Assembly: GCA_949290645.1 (NCBI GenBank)
Contig: CASESG010000006.1
Location: forward strand, 1-64,000
DNA: 64,000 bases
Source of the DNA: an uncultured Bacillota bacterium
Lineage (GTDB): Bacteria; Bacillota_I; Bacilli_A; RFN20; CAG-288
Direction of reading: 5' to 3'
A program made the translations under genes and the position numbers. The first letter of the stretch is position 1. Every line of letters starts with the position of its first letter. Shown piece by piece: positions 17,404-26,336 of this stretch. Below the pieces are notes generated by a model. The model was not told where the DNA came from. It saw nothing but the letters and a program-made list of their open reading frames with translations, and made no database searches.

Positions 17404-18185
17404 ATTCTGCCGTCCGCCCAGGTTTGCCTGGGTTTTTCTTTTTCCGACAGCGGGACATACATGTCCGCAAGCTGATACTTGGCAAGGTCGGTCATCGTGA
17501 TGACGCCAAGCAGTTTCTCGGATTTCTTCCCGTTCTCCGTCACCAAAAGGAGACCGACGCTCTTGTCATGGGCCTTCTTCTTGAGGATGAGCTGGAAGGC
17601 CGAAAGAACGTTCATCCGCCGGCTGACGAAGAAGTAGGATTCGTTTCGATGGTTGGAAAGAAGGATATTATCCTGAATATCATACATAGAATCCGTCTCT
17701 TCAAAAGCCGTCTTTCTTCCTTGAAGCAGACAATCAAAAATCGTCGACCTCGAGAAGATGCCGCAGACGACCTGATGCGAATCCAGAATCGGCAGGTGCG
17801 TGATTCCCTTCTCTTCCATGAGAGAAATGGCTTGGAAGATCGGTGTCGAGAGCTTTCCGACATCGATGTCCTTCGTGCAGACATCATAGCAGGAAAAGGG
17901 GGATTCAATCGCCTTGCAAAGAGCCAGGAATTTCGAAAGGAACGCATCGGTCGGAGCACAGATTTCGTTTTCATGAGAGAGGATGTTTCTCAGATCCGAT
18001 GCCGTTTTCAAAAAATCATAATTATCTCGCTGGGCGATGATCGGATGAAGGCGATTATAGTATGTCTGGTTGAGCGCACGAGAGAAAGAGACATAGTCGT
18101 CCTTAAGACGACTGATGTGAACCAATTCTTTCTCCAGCTTTTTGAACGCAACTAAGAAGGCGTTCGTGCGTTCGTCCGATGTCAT
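17382..18185 (-). CDS. HEPN-like domain fused to a CBS pair
   Basis: A 267-residue protein. Residues 1-98 are all helical and contain DLRNILSHENE, whose Arg66-x4-His71 fits the HEPN ribonuclease motif; without a profile search I treat this as a resemblance. Residues about 103-245 form two CBS motifs (a Bateman module), which usually bind adenosyl nucleotides. No membrane segment. Its ATG overlaps the mrp stop as ATGA. The last residues run through the tRNA-Arg terminator and into the tRNA gene on the other strand, so the C-terminal tail may be dispensable. Possible role: nucleotide-sensing regulator of the Mrp/hydrogenase operon (inference). Confidence 0.75.
   Translation of the reverse strand: MTSDERTNAFLVAFKKLEKELVHISRLKDDYVSFSRALNQTYYNRLHPIIAQRDNYDFLKTASDLRNILSHENEICAPTDAFLSKFLALCKAIESPFSCYDVCTKDIDVGKLSTPIFQAISLMEEKGITHLPILDSHQVVCGIFSRSTIFDCLLQGRKTAFEETDSMYDIQDNILLSNHRNESYFFVSRRMNVLSAFQLILKKKAHDKSVGLLLVTENGKKSEKLLGVITMTDLAKYQLADMYVPLSEKEKPRQTWADGRIGDPGRT
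17417..17443 (+). terminator. intrinsic terminator of tRNA-Arg
   Basis: Stem CCCAGG (17417-17422) and CCTGGG (17427-17432) with loop TTTG, followed by TTTTTCTTTTT (17433-17443). It lies wholly inside the 3' coding end of the opposing CBS-domain gene. In that gene's own direction the hairpin is not followed by a T run. Confidence 0.85.
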
Positions 18186-18997
18186 TTCAGATTCTCGCTG
18201 TCCTCCGCGACGGAAACGATGCTTTCCGCAGTGCGATTCAAGTACAGACCATGGAAATCCTCAATCGTTCCTTCGTCCATGGCCTTGGAAATTCCGGCAT
18301 CGAAAGGAACTTCCTCCAGGACCGGGATTCCGTGCCTCTTCGTAATCGACAGATCCGGTTTTCCGTAGATATCGATTCTCTTTCCACAATCCGGGCACTG
18401 GACATAGGCCATGTTTTCGATCAGGGAGAGCAGGGGGATGGAGAGCATCTCCGCCATCTTGGCCGATTTCTCCACGATCATGTCGACAAGTCCTTGAGGC
18501 GTCGCTACCAGGACGGCGCTGGAGAGGCGAATCTTCTGGAAGATCGTCAGCGTCACGTCCGCCGTCCCCGGAGGCATGTCGATGAGGAGATAGTCGCAAT
18601 CCCAGACGACCTCCGTATAGAACTGCTCGATCAGGGTCGAGAGCATGGGGCCACGCCAGACGATCGGATCGTCCGGATGGGAGAGGAGGAGGTTCGAAGA
18701 CATGACCTGAATGCCACCCTTCGAGGTGATCGGATAGAAGAATTGGCCAGCACCGAGAACCGGGCCTTTCACACCAAAGGCTCTCGGGATGGAAGGGCCC
18801 GTGATATCCGCATCCAGGATGCCGACCTTCTTTCCCATTCGAGAAAGAAGAACGGCGAGATAGGAAGTCGTAAAGGACTTGCCGACGCCTCCTTTTCCAG
18901 AAAGGACCGCCACGACATGTCCGATATGAGACTTCTCGCAAGGCTCCGTCTTGGGAAGATAGGGAGCTTTCGTCGAATCCACTTTCGTCTCAGGCAT
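18182..18997 (-). CDS. mrp: Mrp/NBP35-family P-loop ATPase
   Basis: A 271-residue MinD-like ATPase of the Mrp/ApbC family, proposed iron-sulfur cluster carriers. The deviant Walker A SGKGGVGKS lies at residues 33-41, LLIDMPPGTADV is the Walker B/switch region, and the cluster-binding Cys201-x-x-Cys204 (CPDC) is conserved. The N-terminal DUF59 domain of long Mrp proteins is absent. The frame is open to 19129, but AGGAGG sits 7 bases before the ATG at 18997. It overlaps the hydrogenase-like gene by 8 bases, which suggests a role in supplying that Fe-S protein. Confidence 0.93.
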   Translation of the reverse strand: MPETKVDSTKAPYLPKTEPCEKSHIGHVVAVLSGKGGVGKSFTTSYLAVLLSRMGKKVGILDADITGPSIPRAFGVKGPVLGAGQFFYPITSKGGIQVMSSNLLLSHPDDPIVWRGPMLSTLIEQFYTEVVWDCDYLLIDMPPGTADVTLTIFQKIRLSSAVLVATPQGLVDMIVEKSAKMAEMLSIPLLSLIENMAYVQCPDCGKRIDIYGKPDLSITKRHGIPVLEEVPFDAGISKAMDEGTIEDFHGLYLNRTAESIVSVAEDSENLK

Positions 18998-20138
18998 TGG
19001 AATACCTCCTGTGCAGAGCTTCCTCGGCCTTCTCGGAACCCGGCTTTCCATCATAGATGGCATCATAGACCCTCTGGACGGATGGATTGAGGGCCGAGAC
19101 ACGAATCTTCTGGCCTTGATCGATGTCATTCAGATGCGAAGTACGGCGCTTGCGTACCTCAAGCGGGGAAATTCCCTCCGCTGGAAGATGCATCGGCTGA
19201 CCGGCACCCATGATGCAACCACCCGGGCAAGCCATGACTTCGACAAACTGATACGGACATTTGTCTTCCTTGGCAAGGTTGGCCAAAAGCCTTGCTCCCG
19301 CCATGCCACAGTGGCAAGCCTTGAGCTGTTGTCCGCAAAGCTCGAACTGGCATTCCAGGATATCGGGAGAAAGGGCGCTCGGTGCGAATACGACGTCGCT
19401 GGCATCCACTGTCTGACGGTCGTAATAGATCGCCGTGCGGATGATGGCCTCAAGGACACCGCCCGAACGTCCGAAGATCGTTCCGCCGCCCGTCGATTCC
19501 CCAAGGGGATTGTCAAATTCCGAATCCGGAAGAGAAGCAAAATCAATGCCTCTTTCCTGAAGCAGATTGCCGAGGTCTTTGGTCGTCCAGCAGTAGTCCA
19601 CGTCGAAATGTCCGTTGGTCTTGTTGTAGGGCAAGGCATTCTCGTTCTTCTTCAGGATGCAAGGGACGACCGCGACGACGACGACATTCTGAGGATCGAT
19701 GCCCAGCTTCGCTGCGAAGAAAGTCTTGGCGACCGAACCCAGACACCCGATCGGCGACTTGACCGTAGAGATCAAGCCTTTCGAGAAAAAGTCGTGATAG
19801 GTGCGATCGGCAAAGCTCAGCCAGCCGATACAACAGGAGTTGAACTGAGGGTAAGGACCGCCGCGCTTGACACGGTCGAGAAACTCCTTCGCCTCTTCCC
19901 AGATGGTGATATCCGCTCCGAAATCGGTGTCGAAGACATATCGGAAGCCGAGCAGTCTCAGGGCCGAAACCATCTTCCCCGTGACCGTTTCTCCGATTTC
20001 GCCACCGAACATCTCTCCCAAAGAGACACGGACGGAAGGAGCCGTCTGGACGACGACGACCTTTCCGTCGTCCTTGAGCAAGTCCTCGACTTGCGATACT
20101 TCAATTTTCTTCATGGGCCTAGCCGCTTGATTTTCCAC
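18990..20138 (-). CDS. [FeFe]-hydrogenase-like H-cluster protein
   Basis: A 382-residue protein covering the H-cluster domain and the small-subunit-like C-terminus (NPSVQRVY...GSEKAEEALHRRY). Motif L1 reads NSCCIGW (usual TSCCPxW) with Cys102/Cys103. L2 reads VPCILKK with Cys160. L3 is ACPGGCIMGAGQP with Cys304/Cys308. All four cluster ligands and the proton-relay Cys are therefore present. The N-terminal ferredoxin-like domains of Clostridium-type enzymes are missing, so electrons must come from a partner. It may be a small H2-evolving or a sensory hydrogenase. The start is GTG at 20138 (AAAGG 10 bases upstream); an ATG eight codons later is possible. Maturases HydEFG are not in the window. 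Confidence 0.85.
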   Translation of the reverse strand: MENQAARPMKKIEVSQVEDLLKDDGKVVVVQTAPSVRVSLGEMFGGEIGETVTGKMVSALRLLGFRYVFDTDFGADITIWEEAKEFLDRVKRGGPYPQFNSCCIGWLSFADRTYHDFFSKGLISTVKSPIGCLGSVAKTFFAAKLGIDPQNVVVVAVVPCILKKNENALPYNKTNGHFDVDYCWTTKDLGNLLQERGIDFASLPDSEFDNPLGESTGGGTIFGRSGGVLEAIIRTAIYYDRQTVDASDVVFAPSALSPDILECQFELCGQQLKACHCGMAGARLLANLAKEDKCPYQFVEVMACPGGCIMGAGQPMHLPAEGISPLEVRKRRTSHLNDIDQGQKIRVSALNPSVQRVYDAIYDGKPGSEKAEEALHRRYSNA

Positions 20139-20174
20139 TTTGTTAGGGCCTTTCTTATGTATATATTCTTTTCA

Positions 20175-20203
20175 ATTATAATCATCCGTCCACAAGAAGA
20201 CAA
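20175..20203 (-). promoter_or_regulatory. promoter for the hydrogenase-mrp-CBS operon
   Basis: Minus strand TTGTCT (20198-20203), a 17-base spacer and TATAAT (20175-20180), in the 74-base gap between this operon and the IMPACT-family gene. The 5' leader would be about 30 bases. Confidence 0.75.
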
Positions 20204-20212
20204 ACGAACCGA

Positions 20213-20578
20213 TCAGAGTTTCAGAATCGGCACGGCGAGATCGAAATAGACGCTGTCCAAATGGCTTGCCCCAAGCTTCGTCCCGCCGAAATAACGGACG
20301 AGAAAGACCGCCCGATTCTCGATTTTCTTCCGCTCCATCAGCTGGGAGAGACGATGCATGGAAGAGACCGGTTCCCGGTCCTCGGAAAAGGTCGTGGACA
20401 TCACCCCATAACGATTGGCAAAGCGCCCGCAACGCAGGAAATGCCTTGCCTTAGGGTTCTCTTCCTGGAGTTTGTCCAGGATCTGCTTGAAGTCTTCCTC
20501 CCCGTCCAGGGAATAGACATAGACAAGAAAGCGGGACTTCTTCTCGCAATAGGTCGATCGATGAAGACAGGTGAACAT
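20213..20578 (-). CDS. short IMPACT (YigZ/UPF0029) family protein
   Basis: A 121-residue protein matching the N-terminal domain of the YigZ/IMPACT family: KKSRFLVYV at the start, SEDREPVSS in the middle (usual S-DDGEPxGT) and VRYFGGTKLG near the end. Usual YigZ proteins are about 200 residues with a second ferredoxin-like domain, which is absent here. The family's role is unclear (links to translation regulation). The ATG follows the pseudouridine synthase stop directly (TGAATG), with AAGGAAGG upstream. Confidence 0.82.
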   Translation of the reverse strand: MFTCLHRSTYCEKKSRFLVYVYSLDGEEDFKQILDKLQEENPKARHFLRCGRFANRYGVMSTTFSEDREPVSSMHRLSQLMERKKIENRAVFLVRYFGGTKLGASHLDSVYFDLAVPILKL

Positions 20579-21292
20579 TCAGCCTTCCTTGCCTCTCAGC
20601 CGGGAGGGGCCTTTCTTCGGGGAAGAAAGGACAATCGGCTTTCCGTCATCCGGACCAAGCCAGAGCGGAGGAAGGAAGAAAGAGGATTCCCGCAATCCGC
20701 AATCCTCCGGAAAGGAGAGGGCATAGCAATTGAGATACATTCTCTTGGCCTTGTCCTTGGCATAGCGCTCATCGCCGACAAGAGTCCAGCCGTTTTCCAG
20801 ACAGCTCAGTCGAATCTGGTTCTTCCGTCCCGTCAGGATCTGGATCTTCATGGCCGTCCCGAGATTCAGGTGAGCCCGACTTTCGAAGAGAGTGATGGCT
20901 TGCTTCCCGTTCTTGTTCTTGAAGACACGAAAGGAATTCTTGTTCTCAATCAAGGTCATCTCCGTTTGAAATTGCTGATGCAAGGGCAAGGATTCCCGAA
21001 TCACGCCCTCGTAGAGACGAAGTACTCTTCTCTCCTCAAGGGCCTTCTGCAAACGCTCCTTCAGGGAATGATTCTTGGCGAAGATCAACAAGCCGCTCGT
21101 CTCGAAATCCAGCCGGTGCACGATGAAAGGACGTTCTCTCTTCTGAAGGAGATATTCATAGACCTGGTGATAGAGATTCCGAGCAAAGGTCTTGGGGTCG
21201 TTCGTCTTGATCGTCAGAAGCTTTTCCCTCTTGACGACCACAAGACATTCCTTGTCCTCATAGACAATCGGAAATTCGGTCTTGCGAGGCAT
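20579..21292 (-). CDS. RluA-family pseudouridine synthase
   Basis: A 237-residue RNA pseudouridine synthase. The catalytic signature VHRLDFETSGLLIFAK contains the essential Asp, and GRKNQIRL is the second family motif. There is no N-terminal S4 RNA-binding domain, so it is shorter than RluD. Target (23S rRNA or tRNA) unknown. It lies 8 bases after the giant gene and abuts the IMPACT-family gene; no strong Shine-Dalgarno is visible. Confidence 0.88.
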   Translation of the reverse strand: MPRKTEFPIVYEDKECLVVVKREKLLTIKTNDPKTFARNLYHQVYEYLLQKRERPFIVHRLDFETSGLLIFAKNHSLKERLQKALEERRVLRLYEGVIRESLPLHQQFQTEMTLIENKNSFRVFKNKNGKQAITLFESRAHLNLGTAMKIQILTGRKNQIRLSCLENGWTLVGDERYAKDKAKRMYLNCYALSFPEDCGLRESSFFLPPLWLGPDDGKPIVLSSPKKGPSRLRGKEG

Positions 21293-21300
21293 AAAGGACT

Positions 21301-24300
21301 TCAGGCGAGGATGCTCTCATAGGTGGAAGTCTCATAGGAGAAATCCTTCATGAGAGAAGACATCATGACCAGACTTCCGTCGTCCTCCTTGACGACAAAC
21401 AGGGAAAGAAGAGTCACGACTCCATCATTGGAGACGATTTGAGCGTTGAACGAATCGGCATACGCTTCGGAATTGGCGAAAGAGCGATAGATTTCCGAAC
21501 TGTCTTCCTTGTCGATGCTGAAGCTGTGGAGCAGATCGGCCATCGTCTGCTTCTCAAGAGGCATCGCCGAGTCATCCTGAGTGATCAGAACCATTTGGAT
21601 GATGCCGTCTAAGGCACGGCCTTCGACCGGATTGACCAGAGGATATTGCAGCCCTTGGTCATAGCCGATCGTTAGATCGCCATAGAGCAGTTCGTCATCG
21701 ATCTCAAGCGGCAAGCCGCCAGGGATCTGTTCCCAAATGCTGTTCTCGCAAAAGACGACCTTGATCAGACCGGCGACAAGTTCCGAGGCCAAGAGGCTGC
21801 GCTTCATATCGCCTTCATAGGTGTAGAAGCAATTATCGGTAAGCTCCTCGAAGGAGAAAACCTGTGCGATGCTGGCGAGATCGCCATTGAGAGCGACGTC
21901 CAGGTTCTGCAAGATCAAGCTCAGAACCTTCTGCACAGCCGAGATGTCAGCCAATGTTCGCTTCTCGTCCATCTGTCCTTCCTCATTCAACAGCTCCGGA
22001 TTGTGGAAGAAGAGACGTTCCAGACGAGCAGATTTCGGGCTCATGCCAGCGACGACACGGTCGAGGAAGAGCGTGGCGACCGTGGCGGGAGAGACTTGAT
22101 CCGGTGCCGTATGGGCGACCAGGTTGTAGATCAAGTTCGACCGGACGTCGCGGAAGAGATCCATGCAACCCAGCTCATAGAGGATGGAGAGATCGATGCC
22201 ATTTACGGAAAAGTCCGCATCGCGGAAGCCGTGGATCATGTATTGACTCACGCCGAAGAGCAATCGGATGCCATGTTCGATCTCGTTGTCCCAATAGAGG
22301 AAATCTTCCTCGTTTGTCATCGCATGGGCAAAGTAGTCGATCCTGCCCTTGTCGCTGGGATCAGAGGGATTGACGAAGAGCGAGGCGAGGTTGTCCTCAA
22401 GGTCAGGATCGTCGATGTTGTTCTGGAAGGTATAGATCGGAATCCGGTGGAAAAGCTTGGAGCGATTGAGGATTTTCATGAGCTCGATGGCCCTCTCCTC
22501 GTTGTCCGGATTCTGGAAGATCGTGTTGAAAGGAGTGTCGGCCGTGATTCCAAGATCCTTGGCCTTTTCGAGGAACTGGGAGAGAGTCTCCATCTCCGTC
22601 GGCCAGGAAGTGATGGAAGAGAGAAGCCCGTCATAATAGGAATCATATTTCGTCTCGTCCGGCGCCAAGGTCACCTGTTCGATCAGAGGCGCGTTGTTGA
22701 GGTTATTGTTGGAGAAGACGGCCTTCAGAAGCTCGCTGATCGGCGAACGGAACGTTCCTTGGGCCGGCGTGGTCAGAAGGTGCGACTGTCCCATCTCGGA
22801 GAGCAACTTCTGGAATTCCGTCAAGGAATCGTCATCCATCATGACGATGTTTTCGAGCATGTTCATCAGAGGAGTCGTTCCCGTCTCGTCCGCGGTGGAG
22901 AGTCGGATGAGGTGGTCGAAGAGTACCATCTCAGCCTGCACCTCATCCGCATTCAGGTTCAAGAGCACCGAGGAATCCAAGGAGGAGAGGGCATCGCGAT
23001 AGTCCTCCTCGATCTCGAGGTTGGACATCGCATTGTCGACGGCGATCGAGAGGATGGCCTTGACCATCTGGCTGCTCCTTGTCTCCGCCGTGAAGGACGT
23101 CAGGAACCCTTCCGGAATCTTACCGCCACTGAGGCTGCCGATGCCGACTTCCTTGAGGCGCTGGAGGAAGTCCGCAAGGCCGCGGATCTCGCCTTCCTTG
23201 GTGATCGAATAATTACGATCCTCGATCAAGACTTCTTCCGTCGAACGGGAATAACCCGTGCAATAGAGCAAGGAATAGTTGAAGTTCGGGATGTCGGCCT
23301 TGTCCATCAGGCCTTGGCTCTTCAAGAGAGCGGTCAGATATTCCGAGAAATTGCGGTCTCTCTGTTCGTTGACGAAACTTTCCTCGCCCGTGACAAGAGG
23401 CGCTCCGAAGGAGTTGGCAAGGAAGTTGGTGCGGTAGAGAGTCGTCAGAAGCGCGTTGATGACGTTGGGATCGAGCGTATCGAAGAAATCGTCACCCTTC
23501 AGATCGATCTTCTTGATCAGGGTGAGAAGGGTCACGATGTCGTCGCAGTCTTCCTTCCAAAGCTCCGTCCGCATCTCATTGATGGTCTTGTGGATTCCGA
23601 GATCTTCCAGGAAGGTTTGCATCGACTTGTTGATGACAGAAAGGATCGAAGGCTCAAGAATCTTGCTGTCGAAGCCCGTCTTGATCATCTGACTCAGGGA
23701 GTCCGGATCCTGAATGTCGGCATTCTCCATGTCCAGAAGGAAGTCCACGTTCTGCTGGGCGGAGCGGATGAGAGAGACGAGATTGTCGATCTCACCCGAA
23801 CCTTCGGCACTGCTCCAGACGATGTCGCTGATCGTCTCCTCCGAAGGTACGACAAAGCCGATGTCCTGGAACATCTGCTTGGAGAGGACATTCTTGAGCA
23901 CGACATAGACGTTGAAGTTTCTTCCCTTGGCGGAAGTGGGCTGAATGCCGCTGGATTGCGCCGGGTTGAAGAAATCGGAAGAGGCGACGATTTCCAAAAG
24001 CTTGCCGATGGTGTTGGCATCGATCCTCGTCAGCTGCTCCTTGGTCGAAAGCGTGTCGTCCGTCACGATCTTGTACAAGTCGTAAAGCTCCGGCATGATC
24101 TCCACCAACTTCTTGAAATTGGTTGTGAAATCCTTAGCGTCGAAGTTGAAGTCATAGGGTGTCAAGCCATAGAGATAGTCCTCGATCTCCACCCCCGTAT
24201 CGAAGAGGAAGGTGCGGATCAGGGTCGGATAGAGGGCGTTGAAGACACGGGAGGCCTCCCCGACGTCCAAGATGTCGACAAAGGTCTCCGAGACCAGAGG

Positions 24301-26262
24301 ATCGGTGAAGTCGATTCCGTCAAGCCCATCCTCGATGTGGATGGGGCTGTCTTCGGCAAAGAGAATCTCCGCCATGTCGAAGAGGAGGGAGAATTCCTTC
24401 TTCAAGCCCGCCTTTCCGAGGTTTTCGAACTGCTTGAAATCCACCTCGGCAAGATAAGGGCGAAGGGCCGAAACGGAATTCAAGGAAGAATAAAGAATAT
24501 CCGGAAGGGAAAGGACATCGAAGAGATCCATATCCAGAAGGCCCTGATCCATGATCGAGGTCGCACCGTCCGTTCCCAGAAGGGTCTTGCGCAGGGATTG
24601 CTGGGTTTTCTCCGACTTCATCTTGTCGACGATCTGATCTCCCAATTTGGAGAAATCCGTCTTGGCCGAAAGGGAGATTCCAAGGTCGCGGCAGAGGGAG
24701 AGAGTCGACTTGCCAAGCAGAGCCAGGTCATGGCCCCAATCGACATCCGCATAGGCCTCGACATCGGTCGGGAAGACATCATAGCCCGACGAATAGAGAG
24801 TCCAAGAGAGCGAGGAGAGGACGATGGGAAGATTCTTCTGGAAGACTTCGAGGTCGCCCAAAGCCTCCAGGGCTTTCGTATAGGCCTTCAGGTTCTCGTT
24901 GTATTCGCTGTCGCTCCATTCGTTGACCGGAATCGAGAAGTTCTCCGGAGTCAGCTTCGTCCCATCCTCCGAGAACATCGTCGAGACCAAGCCCGTCTGA
25001 TACAGGCTTTCATAGGCCGAATCAATCGTGGAGAGCTCGTCCGTCCAGTCGATGTTCGAGAAGTCGAGGTCGCTTATGGGAAGGGCGGAAGAAAGAGAGT
25101 GGATTCCGATGTCGATGAGAGGCGGAATCAAGGAAGTGATGACCGGATTGTCCAAAACGCCCTCGATCATCGTATGCACCATGGCGCTGTCCAGAAGACG
25201 GCCATAGTTGACCGTGATGTTGAAAGAACCGCTGCCGAAGGTGATCGAGTCACTTTCCAGAAGCGGCTTTGCGATATCCAGGGAAGAGGCGAGAATCTGG
25301 TTGAAGGAAACCTCCTGACCACCGATCGTGACCTTCGAAGTTCGGTTCATCAGCCTCGTGTCGAAACCGCCGACACCCATCAGCTGATAGAAGGCCGAAT
25401 TGTCGATGACATCGATATAGCTGGCAATATCTTCCGCTTGGTCGGGGAAGAGCTGCTCCAGGATGATCTGAAGCGTGTCCCGATGCTGAACCGCCGTGCG
25501 GGCCAAAGCCGTGAAGGGAGCGAAGAGCGACATCGCCAGGACAAACTCCGCACAAGCGCCCAAAGCTGCGCCCGGAAGGCGGAGCAACGGCCAGCGCTTC
25601 TTGGTGCTGACTTCCGTCTTCTCGAAGCCCTTCTCATCCGAAAAGTCTTCGGAATAGGCCATTCCAGGCTCCATGTCCGGGTCGATCTCCTCGACCAGGT
25701 CATCTCCTTTCTCGTCGTCATCCTCTTCGAAATAGATGCCGTCGGTGAGGGCTCTTTCCTCTTTCTTCCGATTCTTGCGAGCCTTTCTCTGCTTGGCCGT
25801 CTCGACCGGAAGGAACCAGCGGAAGATGCCGTTGTAGATGATAGCCGTGAAGAGACTGATGAAAATCTGGGTCAGGAGGACAAGGACAAAGAAGAGAACA
25901 TAGGAAAGCAAGGAGGTCGCCAGGGCGATCGCCGTCTCATAGATGGAGATTCCGTTCATCGGGGAGATCAAGCCCGTCGCCGTGATGATGTTGGCTAGAG
26001 TTTCCTGAATCGTCGTCACCGCGATCGTCTGTTCCCCCATGGCAAAGGAGAGATTGAAATTGGAAAGATCGATGTTTCCGACCGCATTGGCAATCGAGGG
26101 TGTCACGAAGACAAAGGCCACAAGCAAGACCGCAAGCAGGATGGTCTTGACCGTGGTTTTGTAGAGGCCTTTGATGAATCCGGCCAGTGCACCCAGAAGC
26201 GCAAAGAAGATCAAAAGACAGAGCAGAACGATCATCACGATGGCAACAGTTTCAGGGCTCAT
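21301..26262 (-). CDS. giant membrane-anchored helical protein with CvpA-like N-terminus
   Basis: A 1653-residue protein, the largest in the window. Hydrophobic segments lie at about 5-29, 38-58, 112-143 and 229-256. The first part (GALAGFIKGLYKT followed by a second TM) resembles CvpA-type proteins, though I cannot run a profile. Between the third and fourth segments is a basic then acidic cytoplasmic-looking linker (about 155-225). Residues 260-1653 carry no further strong TM and no motif I recognise; they look helical, Asp/Ser/Leu-rich and possibly repetitive. GAGGAG lies 9 bases before the ATG. It is first in an operon with the RluA-type gene and diverges from the CPBP protease gene. Function unknown; perhaps an envelope protein. 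Confidence 0.85.
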   Translation of the reverse strand: MSPETVAIVMIVLLCLLIFFALLGALAGFIKGLYKTTVKTILLAVLLVAFVFVTPSIANAVGNIDLSNFNLSFAMGEQTIAVTTIQETLANIITATGLISPMNGISIYETAIALATSLLSYVLFFVLVLLTQIFISLFTAIIYNGIFRWFLPVETAKQRKARKNRKKEERALTDGIYFEEDDDEKGDDLVEEIDPDMEPGMAYSEDFSDEKGFEKTEVSTKKRWPLLRLPGAALGACAEFVLAMSLFAPFTALARTAVQHRDTLQIILEQLFPDQAEDIASYIDVIDNSAFYQLMGVGGFDTRLMNRTSKVTIGGQEVSFNQILASSLDIAKPLLESDSITFGSGSFNITVNYGRLLDSAMVHTMIEGVLDNPVITSLIPPLIDIGIHSLSSALPISDLDFSNIDWTDELSTIDSAYESLYQTGLVSTMFSEDGTKLTPENFSIPVNEWSDSEYNENLKAYTKALEALGDLEVFQKNLPIVLSSLSWTLYSSGYDVFPTDVEAYADVDWGHDLALLGKSTLSLCRDLGISLSAKTDFSKLGDQIVDKMKSEKTQQSLRKTLLGTDGATSIMDQGLLDMDLFDVLSLPDILYSSLNSVSALRPYLAEVDFKQFENLGKAGLKKEFSLLFDMAEILFAEDSPIHIEDGLDGIDFTDPLVSETFVDILDVGEASRVFNALYPTLIRTFLFDTGVEIEDYLYGLTPYDFNFDAKDFTTNFKKLVEIMPELYDLYKIVTDDTLSTKEQLTRIDANTIGKLLEIVASSDFFNPAQSSGIQPTSAKGRNFNVYVVLKNVLSKQMFQDIGFVVPSEETISDIVWSSAEGSGEIDNLVSLIRSAQQNVDFLLDMENADIQDPDSLSQMIKTGFDSKILEPSILSVINKSMQTFLEDLGIHKTINEMRTELWKEDCDDIVTLLTLIKKIDLKGDDFFDTLDPNVINALLTTLYRTNFLANSFGAPLVTGEESFVNEQRDRNFSEYLTALLKSQGLMDKADIPNFNYSLLYCTGYSRSTEEVLIEDRNYSITKEGEIRGLADFLQRLKEVGIGSLSGGKIPEGFLTSFTAETRSSQMVKAILSIAVDNAMSNLEIEEDYRDALSSLDSSVLLNLNADEVQAEMVLFDHLIRLSTADETGTTPLMNMLENIVMMDDDSLTEFQKLLSEMGQSHLLTTPAQGTFRSPISELLKAVFSNNNLNNAPLIEQVTLAPDETKYDSYYDGLLSSITSWPTEMETLSQFLEKAKDLGITADTPFNTIFQNPDNEERAIELMKILNRSKLFHRIPIYTFQNNIDDPDLEDNLASLFVNPSDPSDKGRIDYFAHAMTNEEDFLYWDNEIEHGIRLLFGVSQYMIHGFRDADFSVNGIDLSILYELGCMDLFRDVRSNLIYNLVAHTAPDQVSPATVATLFLDRVVAGMSPKSARLERLFFHNPELLNEEGQMDEKRTLADISAVQKVLSLILQNLDVALNGDLASIAQVFSFEELTDNCFYTYEGDMKRSLLASELVAGLIKVVFCENSIWEQIPGGLPLEIDDELLYGDLTIGYDQGLQYPLVNPVEGRALDGIIQMVLITQDDSAMPLEKQTMADLLHSFSIDKEDSSEIYRSFANSEAYADSFNAQIVSNDGVVTLLSLFVVKEDDGSLVMMSSLMKDFSYETSTYESILA

Positions 26263-26288
26263 AGGAAGAATCTCCTCAATTCATGCCA

Positions 26289-26307
26289 TTGATTATATAA
26301 TAATCAA
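26289..26307. promoter_or_regulatory. divergent promoter in a 19-bp inverted repeat
   Basis: TTGATTAT and ATAATCAA form a perfect inverted repeat around ATA. A TATAAT can be read on each strand: plus 26296-26301 toward the CPBP gene and minus 26292-26297 toward the giant gene. Both would give leaders of 20-30 bases ending in good ribosome binding sites. -35 matches are weak on both sides. The symmetry could be an operator or simply overlapping AT-rich -10 boxes. Confidence 0.55.
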
Positions 26308-26336
26308 CCCGTAAAATAAACCCGTTGGGAGGCATT

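Noticed and set aside
22003-25998. A 1331-codon open frame on the plus strand
   Set aside because: It is antisense to the giant gene, has Arg/Asp/Glu-heavy composition without motifs, and its start has no signals; the minus-strand protein has TM helices, linker and ribosome binding site.
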